Below, piece by piece: positions 33,055 through 42,494 of a stretch of DNA of 64,000 nucleotides. This stretch comes from Plantimonas leprariae. GTDB taxonomy: Bacteria > Pseudomonadota > Alphaproteobacteria > Rhizobiales > Rhizobiaceae. The notes under the pieces were generated by a model. It made no database searches and had not been told where the DNA came from. It saw nothing but the letters and a program-made list of their open reading frames with translations. The translations under genes and the position numbers were made by a program. Where the stretch lies: positions 1-64,000 of the forward strand of contig NZ_VZDO01000024.1 of assembly GCF_008802405.1 (NCBI RefSeq). Reading direction: 5' to 3'. Each line of letters starts with the position of its first letter. Positions within the stretch are counted from its first letter, which is position 1.

Positions 33055-33116
33055 GGAACCATGCCTGATTCGGGTCGAGTTCGCATTCGAAATGATTTCC
33101 GGAGCCCGCACCCGCG

Positions 33117-33878
33117 ATGCCATCCCCGGCGATCCCGCTCACTTTGGCCGAGTTGCGGGAGCGCGTCCTGCGCCTCGAGGGCCGGGCGTCGCGGACGCGC
33201 GCGGCATTGCCGTTCGGGGTCGAGGCGATCGACCGGCGCCTGCCGGGCGGTGGCTTGGCGCTGGGCTCGCTGCACGAGGTGGCGGGTGGGGGCACTGGCT
33301 CCGTCGACGGGGCGGCGGCAGCCCTCTTCGCGGCCGGCGTCGCGGCGCGCACGAAGGGTCCGGTGCTCTGGTGCGTCGTGCGCCAGGACCTGTTCGCTCC
33401 GGCCTTGCAGCAGGCGGGGCTTCTCCCGGGAAGGGTGATCTTCGTGGAGGCGGGCGACGAGCGGGAACTGCTCGGCTCGTTCGAGGACTGCCTGCGGCAT
33501 GGCGGACTCGGAGCGGTCGTGGCGGAGGTCGCGAAGCTGTCGATGACCGCCTCGCGCCGGCTCCAGTTAGCCGCGGAGGGGTCTGGCACGATGGCGCTGG
33601 CGATCCGGCGCTGGCGGCGGCAGACGGAAGCCGCCGACTTCGGGCAGCCGACCGCGGCCGCGACGCGCTGGCGCGTGTCCGTCCTGCCCTCGGTTCCGTT
33701 GCCCGTGCCTGGCGTCGGGCGGTCGCGCTGGCTGTTGGAGCTGATCCGCTGTCGGGCGGGCGAGTGCGCCGACTTCGAGGTGGACGCTTGCGATGACAAG
33801 GGTCGTCTCGCTTTGGCTGCCCCGTTGGCCGACCGATCGGCTGCGGCGGACCTCGCCCGGCGCCGCGCCGCCGGCTGA
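33117..33878 (+). CDS. imuA: ImuA, RecA-like mutasome accessory protein
   Basis: This 253-residue protein belongs to the ImuA (SulA/RecA-like) family that works with ImuB and DnaE2 in damage-induced mutagenesis. Typical parts are PFGVEAIDRRLPGGGLALGS and LHEVAGG at the start and VLWCVVRQDLFAPALQQAGL in the middle. LIRCRAGECADFEVDACDDK follows near the end. The Walker A loop is degenerate, as usual in this family. Its 3' end overlaps imuB by 86 bases, so the two are tightly linked. The LexA box 62 bases upstream predicts SOS induction. Confidence 0.92.
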   Translation: MPSPAIPLTLAELRERVLRLEGRASRTRAALPFGVEAIDRRLPGGGLALGSLHEVAGGGTGSVDGAAAALFAAGVAARTKGPVLWCVVRQDLFAPALQQAGLLPGRVIFVEAGDERELLGSFEDCLRHGGLGAVVAEVAKLSMTASRRLQLAAEGSGTMALAIRRWRRQTEAADFGQPTAAATRWRVSVLPSVPLPVPGVGRSRWLLELIRCRAGECADFEVDACDDKGRLALAAPLADRSAAADLARRRAAG

Positions 33879-35313
33879 CGTGCCGCTCGTGCTCGTCGGT
33901 CGCGACGGCAATCGGCGCACCGTCGTGGCGCTCGACCACATAGCCGAGGCGGCTGGCCTTTCCGTCGGCATGCCAACCGCGAAGGCGCAGGCGCTCGTTC
34001 CGGGCCTCGCGGTGATCGAGGCGGATCCCGCTGGCGACGCGGCGGCGCTGGAGCGGCTGGCGATCTGGGCGTTGCGCTTCTCGCCAGTCGTCGCCGCCGA
34101 TCCGCCGGACGGCCTCGTCATCGAAACGACCGGCGCCGACCATCTGCACGGCGGCGAGGAGACGATGCTTGCCAAACTCGTCGAGCGGTTCGCGGCGTCG
34201 GGAATGGAAGCGCGCGTCGCGGTCGCCGACACGTGGGGCGCGGCGCACGCCGCCGCACGCTTCGCCGGCGCGCCCATGGTCATCGTCGACGGAAGGGTGG
34301 GGAGGGAGGCACTCGCCGGGCTGCCCGTCACGGCGCTGCGGCTTGCTGCACGCACGGTTGTGGACCTAAACGTCCTCGGCTTCCGGACGATCGGCGACGT
34401 CGCGAGCCAACCGCGGGCGCCTTTGACGCAACGCTTCGGGCCGACGCTCGGCCATCGCCTCGACCAGGCATTCGGGGTCGTTCCCGAACCCGTCGACCCC
34501 GTGCGGTCGCCCGACCTCGTGGAGGTGCGTCGCGCCTTCCCCGAGCCGATCGGCGCTCCGGAGACCGTCGCCCGTTACACGGGCAAGCTCGTCGCCGCCC
34601 TATGTGCCGAACTCGAACTGCGCGGCCTCGGCGCCCGGCGCCTCGACCTCCTGTTCACGCGCGTCGACAACCGGGTGGAGGCGATCCGGGTCGGGACGGG
34701 GCAGCCCGTTCGGGACGTCCGGCAACTGACGCGGCTGCTCGCCAGCCGGATCGAGACCGTCGACCCCGGCTTCGGCATCGATCTGATGCGCCTCGCCGCG
34801 ACGCTGGCCGAGCCTTTGGGCGAAAGGCAAGCGGTGTCCCCGGTGATCGAGGAGCCGGTGGTGGACGTCGCCGGACTGATCGACGTTCTCGCCAACCGAC
34901 TCGGCGAACGGCGCCTCTACCGCTTCGCCCCCGTCGCCAGCGACGTGCCGGAGCGCTCGATCGCGCGCATCGGCGCGCTCGACCCCGACGACGGGGCAGC
35001 GTGGCACGACCACTGGCCGCGGCCGTCCCGCCTCCTGCCGCGGCCGGAGCTGGTGGAGACGATGGCGCTATTGCCCGATCACCCCCCGAACTGGTTCCGG
35101 TGGCGCGGGGTGCGGCGGCGGGTACGACGCGCCGACGGGCCGGAGCGGGTCTTCGGCGAATGGTGGAAGCGCGACGCCGAGATTGCGACCGCGCGAGACT
35201 ACTTCCGGGTCGAGGACGACGCCGGGGAACGGTACTGGCTCTACCGCGAGGGTGACGGCGAGCACCCGGAGACCGGCTCGCAGCGCTGGTTTCTGCACGG
35301 TATCTTTGGATAG
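33793..35313 (+). CDS. imuB: ImuB, Y-family polymerase-like mutasome scaffold
   Basis: This is a 506-residue Y-family polymerase homolog. ImuB proteins lack some catalytic acids and serve as a hub joining ImuA, DnaE2 and the beta clamp. The N-terminus (VVSLWLPRWPTDRLRR) replaces the D-x-D of active Y polymerases, and IETTGADHLHGGEE stands where SxDE would be. Both fit an inactive scaffold. Little-finger and C-terminal parts follow (YWLYREGDGEHPETG, then RWFLHGIFG). ATG 33793 lies within imuA. A GNAT gene starts 10 bases after its stop, between it and dnaE2. Confidence 0.92.
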   Translation: MTRVVSLWLPRWPTDRLRRTSPGAAPPADVPLVLVGRDGNRRTVVALDHIAEAAGLSVGMPTAKAQALVPGLAVIEADPAGDAAALERLAIWALRFSPVVAADPPDGLVIETTGADHLHGGEETMLAKLVERFAASGMEARVAVADTWGAAHAAARFAGAPMVIVDGRVGREALAGLPVTALRLAARTVVDLNVLGFRTIGDVASQPRAPLTQRFGPTLGHRLDQAFGVVPEPVDPVRSPDLVEVRRAFPEPIGAPETVARYTGKLVAALCAELELRGLGARRLDLLFTRVDNRVEAIRVGTGQPVRDVRQLTRLLASRIETVDPGFGIDLMRLAATLAEPLGERQAVSPVIEEPVVDVAGLIDVLANRLGERRLYRFAPVASDVPERSIARIGALDPDDGAAWHDHWPRPSRLLPRPELVETMALLPDHPPNWFRWRGVRRRVRRADGPERVFGEWWKRDAEIATARDYFRVEDDAGERYWLYREGDGEHPETGSQRWFLHGIFG

Positions 35314-35323
35314 GGGGCACGAA

Positions 35324-35833
35324 ATGGAGATGCTCACCAGCTCGCGGCTGCGGTTCGATGCTTGGCAGGCAGCGGATCTGCCGCTGCTTCACGCCCTGCA
35401 CTCGGATCCTGCCGTTCAAGCAGGATACGCGGCCGCATCCGAGTCGTGGACCTTGGCCGCCATCGCGGCGCGGCTTCGCGCCCACATGCTCGAGCAGGAA
35501 GCCCACGGCCACACGAAGTGGAAGTTGAGCCTTCGGGACGGCACCTTCGTGGGACGGGCCGGCTGGTCGCCGTGGGAGAATCAACTCGAGATCGGATATG
35601 CCATCCAGCCCGCCTTCCAGCGGCGCGGTATCGCGCAGGAAGCCGCGGCGGCGTTGATCGAGTGGGCGGTGCGCCACCACGCTGACAAACGCTTGGTGGG
35701 GTTCGCCCTCGTGCGCAACACGGCGTCCCGCCGCGTGCTGGAGGCGGTAGGCATGCGCTTCGTGGACGAGCGCATGATCGCGGGCGCCCTGAACGCCTAC
35801 TTTCAATACGACCGGCGCCCCGAAGCGTCGTGA
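35324..35833 (+). CDS. GNAT acetyltransferase (RimJ/RimL-like) inside imu cassette
   Basis: This 169-residue protein has the RimJ/RimL-type GNAT fold. It begins SSRLRFDAWQAADLPLL, then GYAIQPAFQRRGIAQEAAAAL (acetyl-CoA binding loop QRRGIA) and FALVRNTASRRVLEAVGMRF. The substrate is unknown. AGGGGG precedes ATG 35324, only 10 bases after imuB, so it is probably co-transcribed and SOS-controlled. imuA-imuB-dnaE2 cassettes are normally uninterrupted, so an acetyltransferase here is uncommon. It is unrelated in sequence to the AAC(3)-like gene in the opposite unit. Confidence 0.88.
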   Translation: MEMLTSSRLRFDAWQAADLPLLHALHSDPAVQAGYAAASESWTLAAIAARLRAHMLEQEAHGHTKWKLSLRDGTFVGRAGWSPWENQLEIGYAIQPAFQRRGIAQEAAAALIEWAVRHHADKRLVGFALVRNTASRRVLEAVGMRFVDERMIAGALNAYFQYDRRPEAS

Positions 35834-35966
35834 TGATGGAAGGTTCGCATCCTGCGTCCTGTCCGTGGAGTGGGCCCGACAGCGATGACGGCGCCAAGGT
35901 TTGGCGCGGCCGGGCGAGCGCGTATGGCGCGGGCGTTCCCGTGATCCCGAGCAAACCCACCCCAAG

Positions 35967-38900
35967 GTGGCGATCGCTTTGACGGAGAACCACCCGACCG
36001 AGCGTCCAGCTCGCGCCGACGCGCCGCCCTACGCCGAGTTGCAGGTGACGACGCACTTCTCGTTCCTGCGCGGCGCGTCCGGCTGCGAGGAACTGTTCGC
36101 GGCGGCCGCAGCGCTGGGCATCCGGGCGCTCGGCGTCGTGGACCGGAACAGCTTGGCTGGGATCGTGCGGGCGCACGAGGCGGCGAAAACCTGCGGCGTC
36201 CACCTCGTCGTCGGCTGCCGCCTCGATCTCGCGGACGGCCCGTCAATGCTCGTCTACCCGACCGACCGCGCCGCCTACTCGCGGCTCTGCCGTCTGCTGA
36301 CGCTCGGCAAGGGCCGCGGCGGCAAGGCGCGCTGCATCCTTGCGTTCGACGACCTCGCCGCGCACGGCGACGGGCTGCTGGCTGTCCTCGTGCCGGACGA
36401 GGCGGACGAGGCGACGGCGGTGCACCTCCGTCGCCTGCGCGATGCCTTCGGCGACCGTGCCTACCTCGCCCTGACGCTTCGCCGCCGCCCGAACGACCAG
36501 CTTCGCCTCCACGAGCTGTCGGAGATGGCCGCCCGGCTCGGGGTGGCCACCGTCGTGACGAACGACGTGCTGTTCCATTCCCCCGACCGCCGCATCCTCC
36601 AGGACGTCGTCACCTGCATCCGCGAGCGCACCACGATCGACGCCGCCGGCTTCCGCCGCGAGCGCCACGCCGACCGCTACCTGAAGGCCCCGGAGGAGAT
36701 GAATCGCCTGTTCAAACGGTATCCGGACGCGATCCGGCGGACGATGGGAATCGCTGAGCGCTGCCGCTTCTCGATGGACGAGCTCGCCTACCAATACCCA
36801 GAGGAGCGACAGTTCCCCAATCTGACGCCGCAGGAGGCGTTGGAGAAGCTGACGTGGGAGGGCGCGCTGGAGCGTTATCCCGAAGGGCTCCCGGCGAAGG
36901 TCCGCGGCAACCTCACGCACGAGCTCGACCTCATCCGCCGCCTCGACTACGCCCCATACTTCCTGACCGTGAACTCCATCGTCCGGTTCGCCCGGAGCAA
37001 AGGCATCCTCTGCCAGGGGCGAGGCTCGGCGGCGAACAGCTCCGTCTGCTTCGTGCTCGGCGTCACCTCGATCGACCCCGACCGCAACGACCTGCTGTTC
37101 GAGCGCTTCGTCTCGGAGGAACGGCGCGAGCCGCCCGACATCGATGTCGACTTCGAGCACGAGCGGCGGGAGGAGGTCATCCAGTGGGTCTACGAGACCT
37201 ACGGCCGGACGCACGCGGCGCTCTGCTCCACCGTCATCCGCTACCGGGCGAAGGGGGCGCTGCGCGATGTCGGCAAGGCGCTCGGGCTGCCGGACGATCT
37301 CCTCTCCGCCCTGTCGTCGCAGATCTGGAGCTGGTCGGAAGGCGTCGAGGCGAAACACGCCGCCGGCATCAACCTGAACCTCGAGGACCGGCGGCTGCGC
37401 CTTGCGCTCGAGTTGGCTTCCCAGCTCGTCGGCACGCCCCGCCACCTGTCGCAGCACCCGGGCGGCTTCGTCTTGACGCGGGATCGCCTCGACGAGCTGG
37501 TGCCGATCGAGCCGGCGGCGATGGTCGATCGGCAGGTGATCGAATGGGACAAGGACGACATCGACGCGCTGAAGTTCATGAAGGTCGACGTCCTGGCGCT
37601 CGGCATGCTGTCGGCGATGCGCAAAGGGTTCGATCTCCTGCGCGACGCGAAGGGCATCGATCTCGACCTCGCTACGGTCCCGGCCGAGGATCCGCGCACC
37701 TACGCGATGATCCGGCGGGCCGACACGCTCGGCACCTTCCAGATCGAGAGCCGCGCCCAGATGGCGATGCTGCCGCGGATGAAGCCGCGCACCTTCTACG
37801 ACCTCGTGATCGAGGTGGCGATCGTGCGGCCCGGGCCGATCCAGGGCGACATGGTGCATCCGTACCTGCGCCGGCGCGAGGGCAAGGAGGAGGTCGTGTT
37901 CCCGAAGCCGGAACTCGAACGCGTCCTCGGCAAGACGCTCGGCGTGCCGCTGTTCCAGGAGCAGGCGATGCGGGTGGCGATCGAGTGCGCCGGCTTCACG
38001 GCGACGGAGGCCGATGCGCTGCGCCGGGCCATGGCGACGTTCAAGTTCACCGGCGGCGTCACGCACTTCCGCGACAAGCTGGTGCAGGGCATGGTCGACA
38101 AGGGCTACGAGCGGGAGTTCGCCGAGCGGACCTTCCGGCAGCTCGAAGGGTTCGGGTCGTACGGCTTTCCGGAAAGCCACGCGGCGAGCTTCGCGCTCCT
38201 CGCCTACGCGTCGTCATGGCTGAAGTGCTGGCATCCGGACGTGTTCTGCGCGGCGCTCTTGAACTCGCAGCCGATGGGCTTCTACGCCCCGGCGCAGATC
38301 GTCCGAGACGCGCGCGACCACGGCGTCGAGGTGCGGCCGGTCTGCATCAACGCGAGCCGGTGGGACTGCACGCTGGAGCCGATCACAAAAGTGAACGGCG
38401 GTGACCGCGACGGCATGGACGCGAACGGACGGCTAGCGGTGCGGCTTGGCCTTCGCATGGTGAAGGGTCTTGGCAACGCAGCGGCTGCTCGGCTGGTCGC
38501 GAACCGCGGCGACGAGCCGTTCCGCTCGGTCGACGATCTCTGGCAGCGGGTGCGCGTACCGGCAGCCGCGCTGGTCGAGCTCGCCGAAGCCGACGCGTTC
38601 AGCGCCAGCATGGGCGTCTCACGGCGCGAGGCGCTGTGGCAGATCAAGGCGCTGGCCGACGAACCGCTGCCACTCTTTGCCGCCGCGGCGGAACGGGCGA
38701 AGCGCACGGTTCCCGAACAGCACGAGCCGGCCGTGCGGCTGCGCGCCATGCCGGCGGGCGGCGAGGTGGTGGAGGACTATGTCCACACCGGGCTCAGCCT
38801 GCGCGAACATCCAGCGGCGTTCCTGCGCGACGAGTTCCGGCGGCGCGGCCTAATCACATGCGCCGAGGCGATGGCGTCGCGGGACAGGCGCTGGGTCGAG

Positions 38901-39299
38901 GTGGCGGGGCTCGTGCTGGTGCGGCAGCGCCCGGGTTCGGCGAAGGGAGTCATGTTCATCACGGTCGAGGACGAGACCGGCGTCGCCAACCTCGTGGTCT
39001 GGACGAAAACGTTCGAGGCGAACCGCCGCGCCGTGCTCGGCGCCGGCATGCTGGGCGTCCGCGGCCGCATCCAGCGCGAGGGCGAGGTCGTCCACCTCGT
39101 CGCCCACACGATGACCGACCTGTCGCGGGAATTGGCAAGCGTCGGTCGACGGAAGACGGCAACGAAGGGAGCGACCGCAGATGCAGACCCCGAACCTGAG
39201 AGTGCGGAACCGTCGCGTCCTCCGACGAAGGTCCGCGACATCTACATTCCCGACCTGACCCTGGCGGCGATCCGCGTGAAGGCACGGGACTTCCGGTAG
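35967..39299 (+). CDS. dnaE2: Error-prone DNA polymerase DnaE2
   Basis: This C-family polymerase of about 1110 residues performs the synthesis step of damage-induced mutagenesis with ImuA/ImuB. The PHP domain opens with [18 protein letters not shown]. The active site is [10 protein letters not shown] with Asp391, 393 and 395, and the later [13 protein letters not shown] supplies the third Asp region. [20 protein letters not shown], an (HhH)2 region and an OB-fold ([20 protein letters not shown]) follow. It lacks the long C-terminal tail of DnaE1. The start is unsure: TTG 35901, GTG 35967 or TTG 35979; no strong ribosome site marks any of them. Confidence 0.94.
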   Translation: MAIALTENHPTERPARADAPPYAELQVTTHFSFLRGASGCEELFAAAAALGIRALGVVDRNSLAGIVRAHEAAKTCGVHLVVGCRLDLADGPSMLVYPTDRAAYSRLCRLLTLGKGRGGKARCILAFDDLAAHGDGLLAVLVPDEADEATAVHLRRLRDAFGDRAYLALTLRRRPNDQLRLHELSEMAARLGVATVVTNDVLFHSPDRRILQDVVTCIRERTTIDAAGFRRERHADRYLKAPEEMNRLFKRYPDAIRRTMGIAERCRFSMDELAYQYPEERQFPNLTPQEALEKLTWEGALERYPEGLPAKVRGNLTHELDLIRRLDYAPYFLTVNSIVRFARSKGILCQGRGSAANSSVCFVLGVTSIDPDRNDLLFERFVSEERREPPDIDVDFEHERREEVIQWVYETYGRTHAALCSTVIRYRAKGALRDVGKALGLPDDLLSALSSQIWSWSEGVEAKHAAGINLNLEDRRLRLALELASQLVGTPRHLSQHPGGFVLTRDRLDELVPIEPAAMVDRQVIEWDKDDIDALKFMKVDVLALGMLSAMRKGFDLLRDAKGIDLDLATVPAEDPRTYAMIRRADTLGTFQIESRAQMAMLPRMKPRTFYDLVIEVAIVRPGPIQGDMVHPYLRRREGKEEVVFPKPELERVLGKTLGVPLFQEQAMRVAIECAGFTATEADALRRAMATFKFTGGVTHFRDKLVQGMVDKGYEREFAERTFRQLEGFGSYGFPESHAASFALLAYASSWLKCWHPDVFCAALLNSQPMGFYAPAQIVRDARDHGVEVRPVCINASRWDCTLEPITKVNGGDRDGMDANGRLAVRLGLRMVKGLGNAAAARLVANRGDEPFRSVDDLWQRVRVPAAALVELAEADAFSASMGVSRREALWQIKALADEPLPLFAAAAERAKRTVPEQHEPAVRLRAMPAGGEVVEDYVHTGLSLREHPAAFLRDEFRRRGLITCAEAMASRDRRWVEVAGLVLVRQRPGSAKGVMFITVEDETGVANLVVWTKTFEANRRAVLGAGMLGVRGRIQREGEVVHLVAHTMTDLSRELASVGRRKTATKGATADADPEPESAEPSRPPTKVRDIYIPDLTLAAIRVKARDFR

Positions 39300-39383
39300 G
39301 TTTCCGGACGCCGGCCCGTCCTCCGCCAAGCCGGACGGCACCGATCCGTGACGGCGTCGGGGTCTTTCCGGTAGACCGTGGGC

Positions 39384-40244
39384 ATGTTCTCCGTCGCCTA
39401 CGTCCTTCTCCCCATGTCGGACACGCCGCCCGCCGCGGCGATCCGTGCGTCCCTCTCGCCCTTCGAGCGGGGCGGCCGGGACGAACTGCCCGAAAGCCTG
39501 CTGGCCTTCGAGGACAAGACGGAAACGTTGCGCGTCCTCCACGAAGCGGCCCTGACGTTCGCGGTCACCGGCCGCGGCGGCCTGCGGATCGAAGGGGGCG
39601 GCGACGCGGCCCCCTGGTCATTGAACACCGGGGCCGTCCGCGGCGAGATGGATCGGCGCGGCACAGATCACTGGCAGGTCCGCTTCGCCGATACGATGGC
39701 GCTGGACGCCTTCGTCCCGCGCTACGCCGCGTCCGGGCTCGAACGCCATCCCGTCACCGGCGGCTGGGGGCGCTGGCTGAACCCGCTCGGGCGGTGGGAC
39801 TGGTGGGATCTGGGCGGACGCTTCGACGGGCGGATCATCGGGGACGAGCGGCGAGGAGAGGGACGTCGGGTCGCGAACGTGTCGTCGAAGCCGAACCGCG
39901 GCCGCGACCTGCTCGTCAACCTGGAGGAGGCGCTCGGCGATGCGCTCGGTCGGGAGCCCGCCGCCGAGATCGAGGTGTTCAACGACCGCAACGTCGAACT
40001 GGTGGCGACGCTGCTCGCGGACGCGAACGAGGGAAGGGAACACGCGTTCCCCGGCACGCTGGTGCTGCCGCCGGGAGCGGTCGAGGACCGCCTGCGCTGG
40101 CTGCACACGTGGCCGGACCTTGGACCGGCGGATGCGTTCGCATGGCTCGGGCTGTCCGGCGACGCGGAATGGCGGGACGCCGTGCGTGCGGCCTACGGTC
40201 GGTTCGCGGATCACTGGGCCGCCTCCGTCGCCTACCACTTCTGA
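39384..40244 (+). CDS. Unrecognised 286-residue protein
   Basis: I do not recognise a named family. It begins MFSVAYVLLPMSDTPPAAAI. The centre carries a striking aromatic stretch, WLNPLGRWDWWDLGGRFDGR, near residues 131-150. Proteins with a similar NP-x-x-WDWW-x-x-GGR patch occur in actinobacteria and phages (memory, unverified). The C-terminal part is beta-rich, then helical (FADHWAASVAYHF). No signal peptide or membrane span. Start may be GTG 39378 or ATG 39384; no clear ribosome site. It lies 84 bases after dnaE2 in the same direction. Confidence 0.7.
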   Translation: MFSVAYVLLPMSDTPPAAAIRASLSPFERGGRDELPESLLAFEDKTETLRVLHEAALTFAVTGRGGLRIEGGGDAAPWSLNTGAVRGEMDRRGTDHWQVRFADTMALDAFVPRYAASGLERHPVTGGWGRWLNPLGRWDWWDLGGRFDGRIIGDERRGEGRRVANVSSKPNRGRDLLVNLEEALGDALGREPAAEIEVFNDRNVELVATLLADANEGREHAFPGTLVLPPGAVEDRLRWLHTWPDLGPADAFAWLGLSGDAEWRDAVRAAYGRFADHWAASVAYHF

Positions 40245-40439
40245 AGCCTCCGGCGACGTCCGTCCGCGATCGATTGGCCCGTCGAACGCCGATGGCGCCC
40301 CGACGGCGCGTGCCGTCCGTCCCGGACCATTACGCGACGGACATACGTCGCGGCCGCGCAACCGTCATGGCGCTTCCCGACCGTTCCCGGTATCCCGACA
40401 GGCCACGGACGCACGGCGGCAAACGGAGGTTCGGCAACG

Positions 40440-40997
40440 ATGGGAAGCGATGAACTCGGGGACCGACGCGTTGACCCGTCGGGAGTCCGATCGACATCGG
40501 GACGCCTGCACCCGTTGCAGGTGAGCGTGCTCGGCAGCGCGGAGCCCGGAAGCGTGGCCTACGAGCGGGCGGGGGAAGCGGGCGAGGTCCTGGCGAGCTT
40601 GGGCATCACCACGGTCAGCGGCTGCGGCAGCCCGGCGACGCGGTTCGCCGCCGAACGCGCGCTTGCTGCCGGCGGGCGGGTCGTCTCGATCATCCCGTCG
40701 GACGAGATCGCGACGGCGGACTGGCCGTGCACGGTACTGATTCCCTGCGGCATGGGCGACGCTCGCAACCTGATGATGGCGCTGGCGGGCGACGCCTGCC
40801 TGGTGATCGGCGGCAGGGCGGGCACGATCTCGGAGGTATGCCTTGCCTGGCTGCACCGGCGGCCGCTGTTCCCCCTGCTCGGATGCGGCGGCTGGTCGGA
40901 GACGCTGGTCGACAACCCGCCCGACGAGCGGGAACTGGCGCCGATCCGGGGCTGGAGCACGGGCGAGGACTTGAGGGCGCTTCTCGCCGGACTCTAG
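40440..40997 (+). CDS. LOG/SLOG-like nucleotide-binding protein (TIGR00725 type)
   Basis: This 185-residue Rossmann-like protein resembles the LOG/SLOG superfamily, whose members bind or cleave nucleotides. The core starts VSVLGSAEPGS and includes GITTVSGCGSPATRFAAERA. The signature GGRAGTISEVCLAWLHRRP replaces the PGGxGTxxE of LOG phosphoribohydrolases; the leading Pro is missing, as in TIGR00725-type proteins. The first 26 residues look non-conserved, so a later start is possible. The substrate is unknown. It stands alone before a decayed stretch. Confidence 0.75.
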   Translation: MGSDELGDRRVDPSGVRSTSGRLHPLQVSVLGSAEPGSVAYERAGEAGEVLASLGITTVSGCGSPATRFAAERALAAGGRVVSIIPSDEIATADWPCTVLIPCGMGDARNLMMALAGDACLVIGGRAGTISEVCLAWLHRRPLFPLLGCGGWSETLVDNPPDERELAPIRGWSTGEDLRALLAGL

Positions 40998-41042
40998 GGC
41001 CCGGCAGGGACGGGCGGATGCGTGTTCCCCGTCGGTCGACGT

Positions 41043-41059
41043 CCGGAAAACTTTTCCGG
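41043..41059. repeat. Perfect palindrome CCGGAAAACTTTTCCGG
   Basis: Eight-base arms around a single central C. It differs by one base from the element at 28402-28418, 12.6 kb away. It lies 46 bases after the LOG-like gene. Confidence 0.55.
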
Positions 41060-41129
41060 TCCGATAGGGTTTCCCGGTCCCCATTCGGAAACGCCGTCGA
41101 ATCCATGGGCTCTCGAGCGCGATCCGGTC

Positions 41130-41360
41130 CGGCCAACGGTTCCGCCTTTCGCGCAGCACAGCCAGTGTGTCCGGCCAGAAGCCGCCGGCATGCCGGTCGT
41201 GGAACGGGCCGAAGTGCCCGACGGCGTTGCGACCGAGGGTCGGCTAAGACGGCACCAGGGCACGGGGTGCCCGCGTGTAGCGGGACAGCGCCCGGCGGAC
41301 GGCCGCCTCCGCGCCGAGCTCATCCGGTATCCTCCAGGTTCGGGTCGGCATGCGGAGCGC
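41130..41360 (-). pseudogene. Possible C-terminal remnant of an alpha/beta hydrolase
   Basis: Reading leftward, DELGAEAAVRRALSRYTRAP is followed by an in-frame TAG at 41244-41246. The same frame continues with NAVGHFGPFHDRHAGGFWPD and TLAVLRERRN. The GHFG-F and FW-P-LA-L spacing resembles the end of certain alpha/beta hydrolases, where the His is catalytic. No N-terminal part or nucleophile motif is found upstream. The match rests on a short motif only. Confidence 0.35.
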
Positions 41361-41443
41361 CCCGTTCGGCGAGAGTGCCGACCCTGCGTTCCTCCCGCAA
41401 CCGGAACAGCGACGACAGCGCGTGGCCGGGCCCAGCGGCGGCC

Positions 41444-42361
41444 TTACGACGCCCGCCGCGGACCGTCCCGCTTTTCGTGACAGGCGTCGCGCAGGCATTC
41501 GCGCAGCCAGTGATGGGCGGGATCGGCGTCGTTCCGGGGATGCCAGTGCATCGACACCGTCACCTCGGGGACGTCGAACGGCAAAGGGAAGGCAAAGAGG
41601 CCGCTCCGCATGCTGTCGGTGTGGCGCTCGGGCACGGCGGCGACGAGGTCGGACCCCCGCACCAGCGCCAATGCGCTCGCAAAGCCGGTGACTACGGTCG
41701 CGATCCGCCGCTCGAGCCCGAGCCCGGCCAACGCCGCGTCGACCGGCCCGCGGTCGCTGGTGCCGCGCGGGCCGAGGATGTGCCGCTCCGCCGCGTAGCG
41801 GGCCGCGGTGATCGATCCGTCCGTCAGGGCATGCCCCTCGCGCACGACGCCGACGAAGCGGTCATGGAACAGCGCCCTGGCGCGCACCTCCGGACCCGTT
41901 TCCCGGCTGACGACGCCGGTCTCGAGATCGACGCTGCCGTCGCGCAGGCCTGCGGTGTCGCGGTCGAGTTTCTGGACGAAGCGCAGGAGGACGCCCGGCG
42001 CATCTGCGGCGACGTGTGCGAGGAGGGCGGGGCCGAAGTTGTCGACGAAACCGTCGCTGACCCGCAGCGTGAACGCGCGCTCCAGCTTCGCCAAGTCGAG
42101 CGCCACCGCCGGACGCAACACGCCCTCCGCCTCCCGAACCAGCGGGCCGACCCGCTCGCGCAACTCGATCGCGCGCGGCGTCGGCACGAGGCCGCGCCCC
42201 GCCCGGACGAGCAGCGGGTCGCCGGTCGCCGCGCGCAGCCGCGACAGCGTTCGGCTCATCGCCGACGGGCTGAGGCGCAGGCGAACGGCGGCCCGCGCGA
42301 CGCTGCCCTCGTCGAGCAGGGCGTCCAGCGCGGGCAGGAGATTCAGGTCGAGGTCGTCCAT
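41444..42361 (-). CDS. LysR-family transcriptional regulator
   Basis: This 305-residue regulator has an N-terminal winged helix (LNLLPALDALLDEGSVARAA, then LRLSPSAMSRTLSRLRAATG) and a periplasmic-binding-protein-like effector domain. LysR proteins usually activate or repress the divergent gene beside them. Here that is the SDR at 42495, with 133 bases between the starts. The NodD/PA0477-like phrase DLDLNLLPALDALL suggests that subgroup. Its ligand is unknown. Confidence 0.92.
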   Translation of the reverse strand: MDDLDLNLLPALDALLDEGSVARAAVRLRLSPSAMSRTLSRLRAATGDPLLVRAGRGLVPTPRAIELRERVGPLVREAEGVLRPAVALDLAKLERAFTLRVSDGFVDNFGPALLAHVAADAPGVLLRFVQKLDRDTAGLRDGSVDLETGVVSRETGPEVRARALFHDRFVGVVREGHALTDGSITAARYAAERHILGPRGTSDRGPVDAALAGLGLERRIATVVTGFASALALVRGSDLVAAVPERHTDSMRSGLFAFPLPFDVPEVTVSMHWHPRNDADPAHHWLRECLRDACHEKRDGPRRAS

Positions 42362-42494
42362 GCCGGAAGCCTAGCCGCTCCGCGACGGACGACATAGCGC
42401 CGCGCGCAACGACAACCTGCACGGCGTGCGTCTGGCGCTTGGCTGGATCGCCGACTAGCTCCGGCGGCAACGAAAGCAGTCAAGGACGACGTCC

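Larger units (their letters stand above)
41000..41443. other. Non-coding or decayed stretch
   Basis: This stretch between the LOG-like gene and the LysR gene holds a palindrome (41043-41059) and what looks like the remnant of a hydrolase on the minus strand. No intact gene is visible. Confidence 0.5.

Noticed and set aside
33051-33060. Second LexA half-site (GAACGGAACC)
   Set aside because: The spacing does not fit GAAC-N7-GAAC; only 33040-33054 does.
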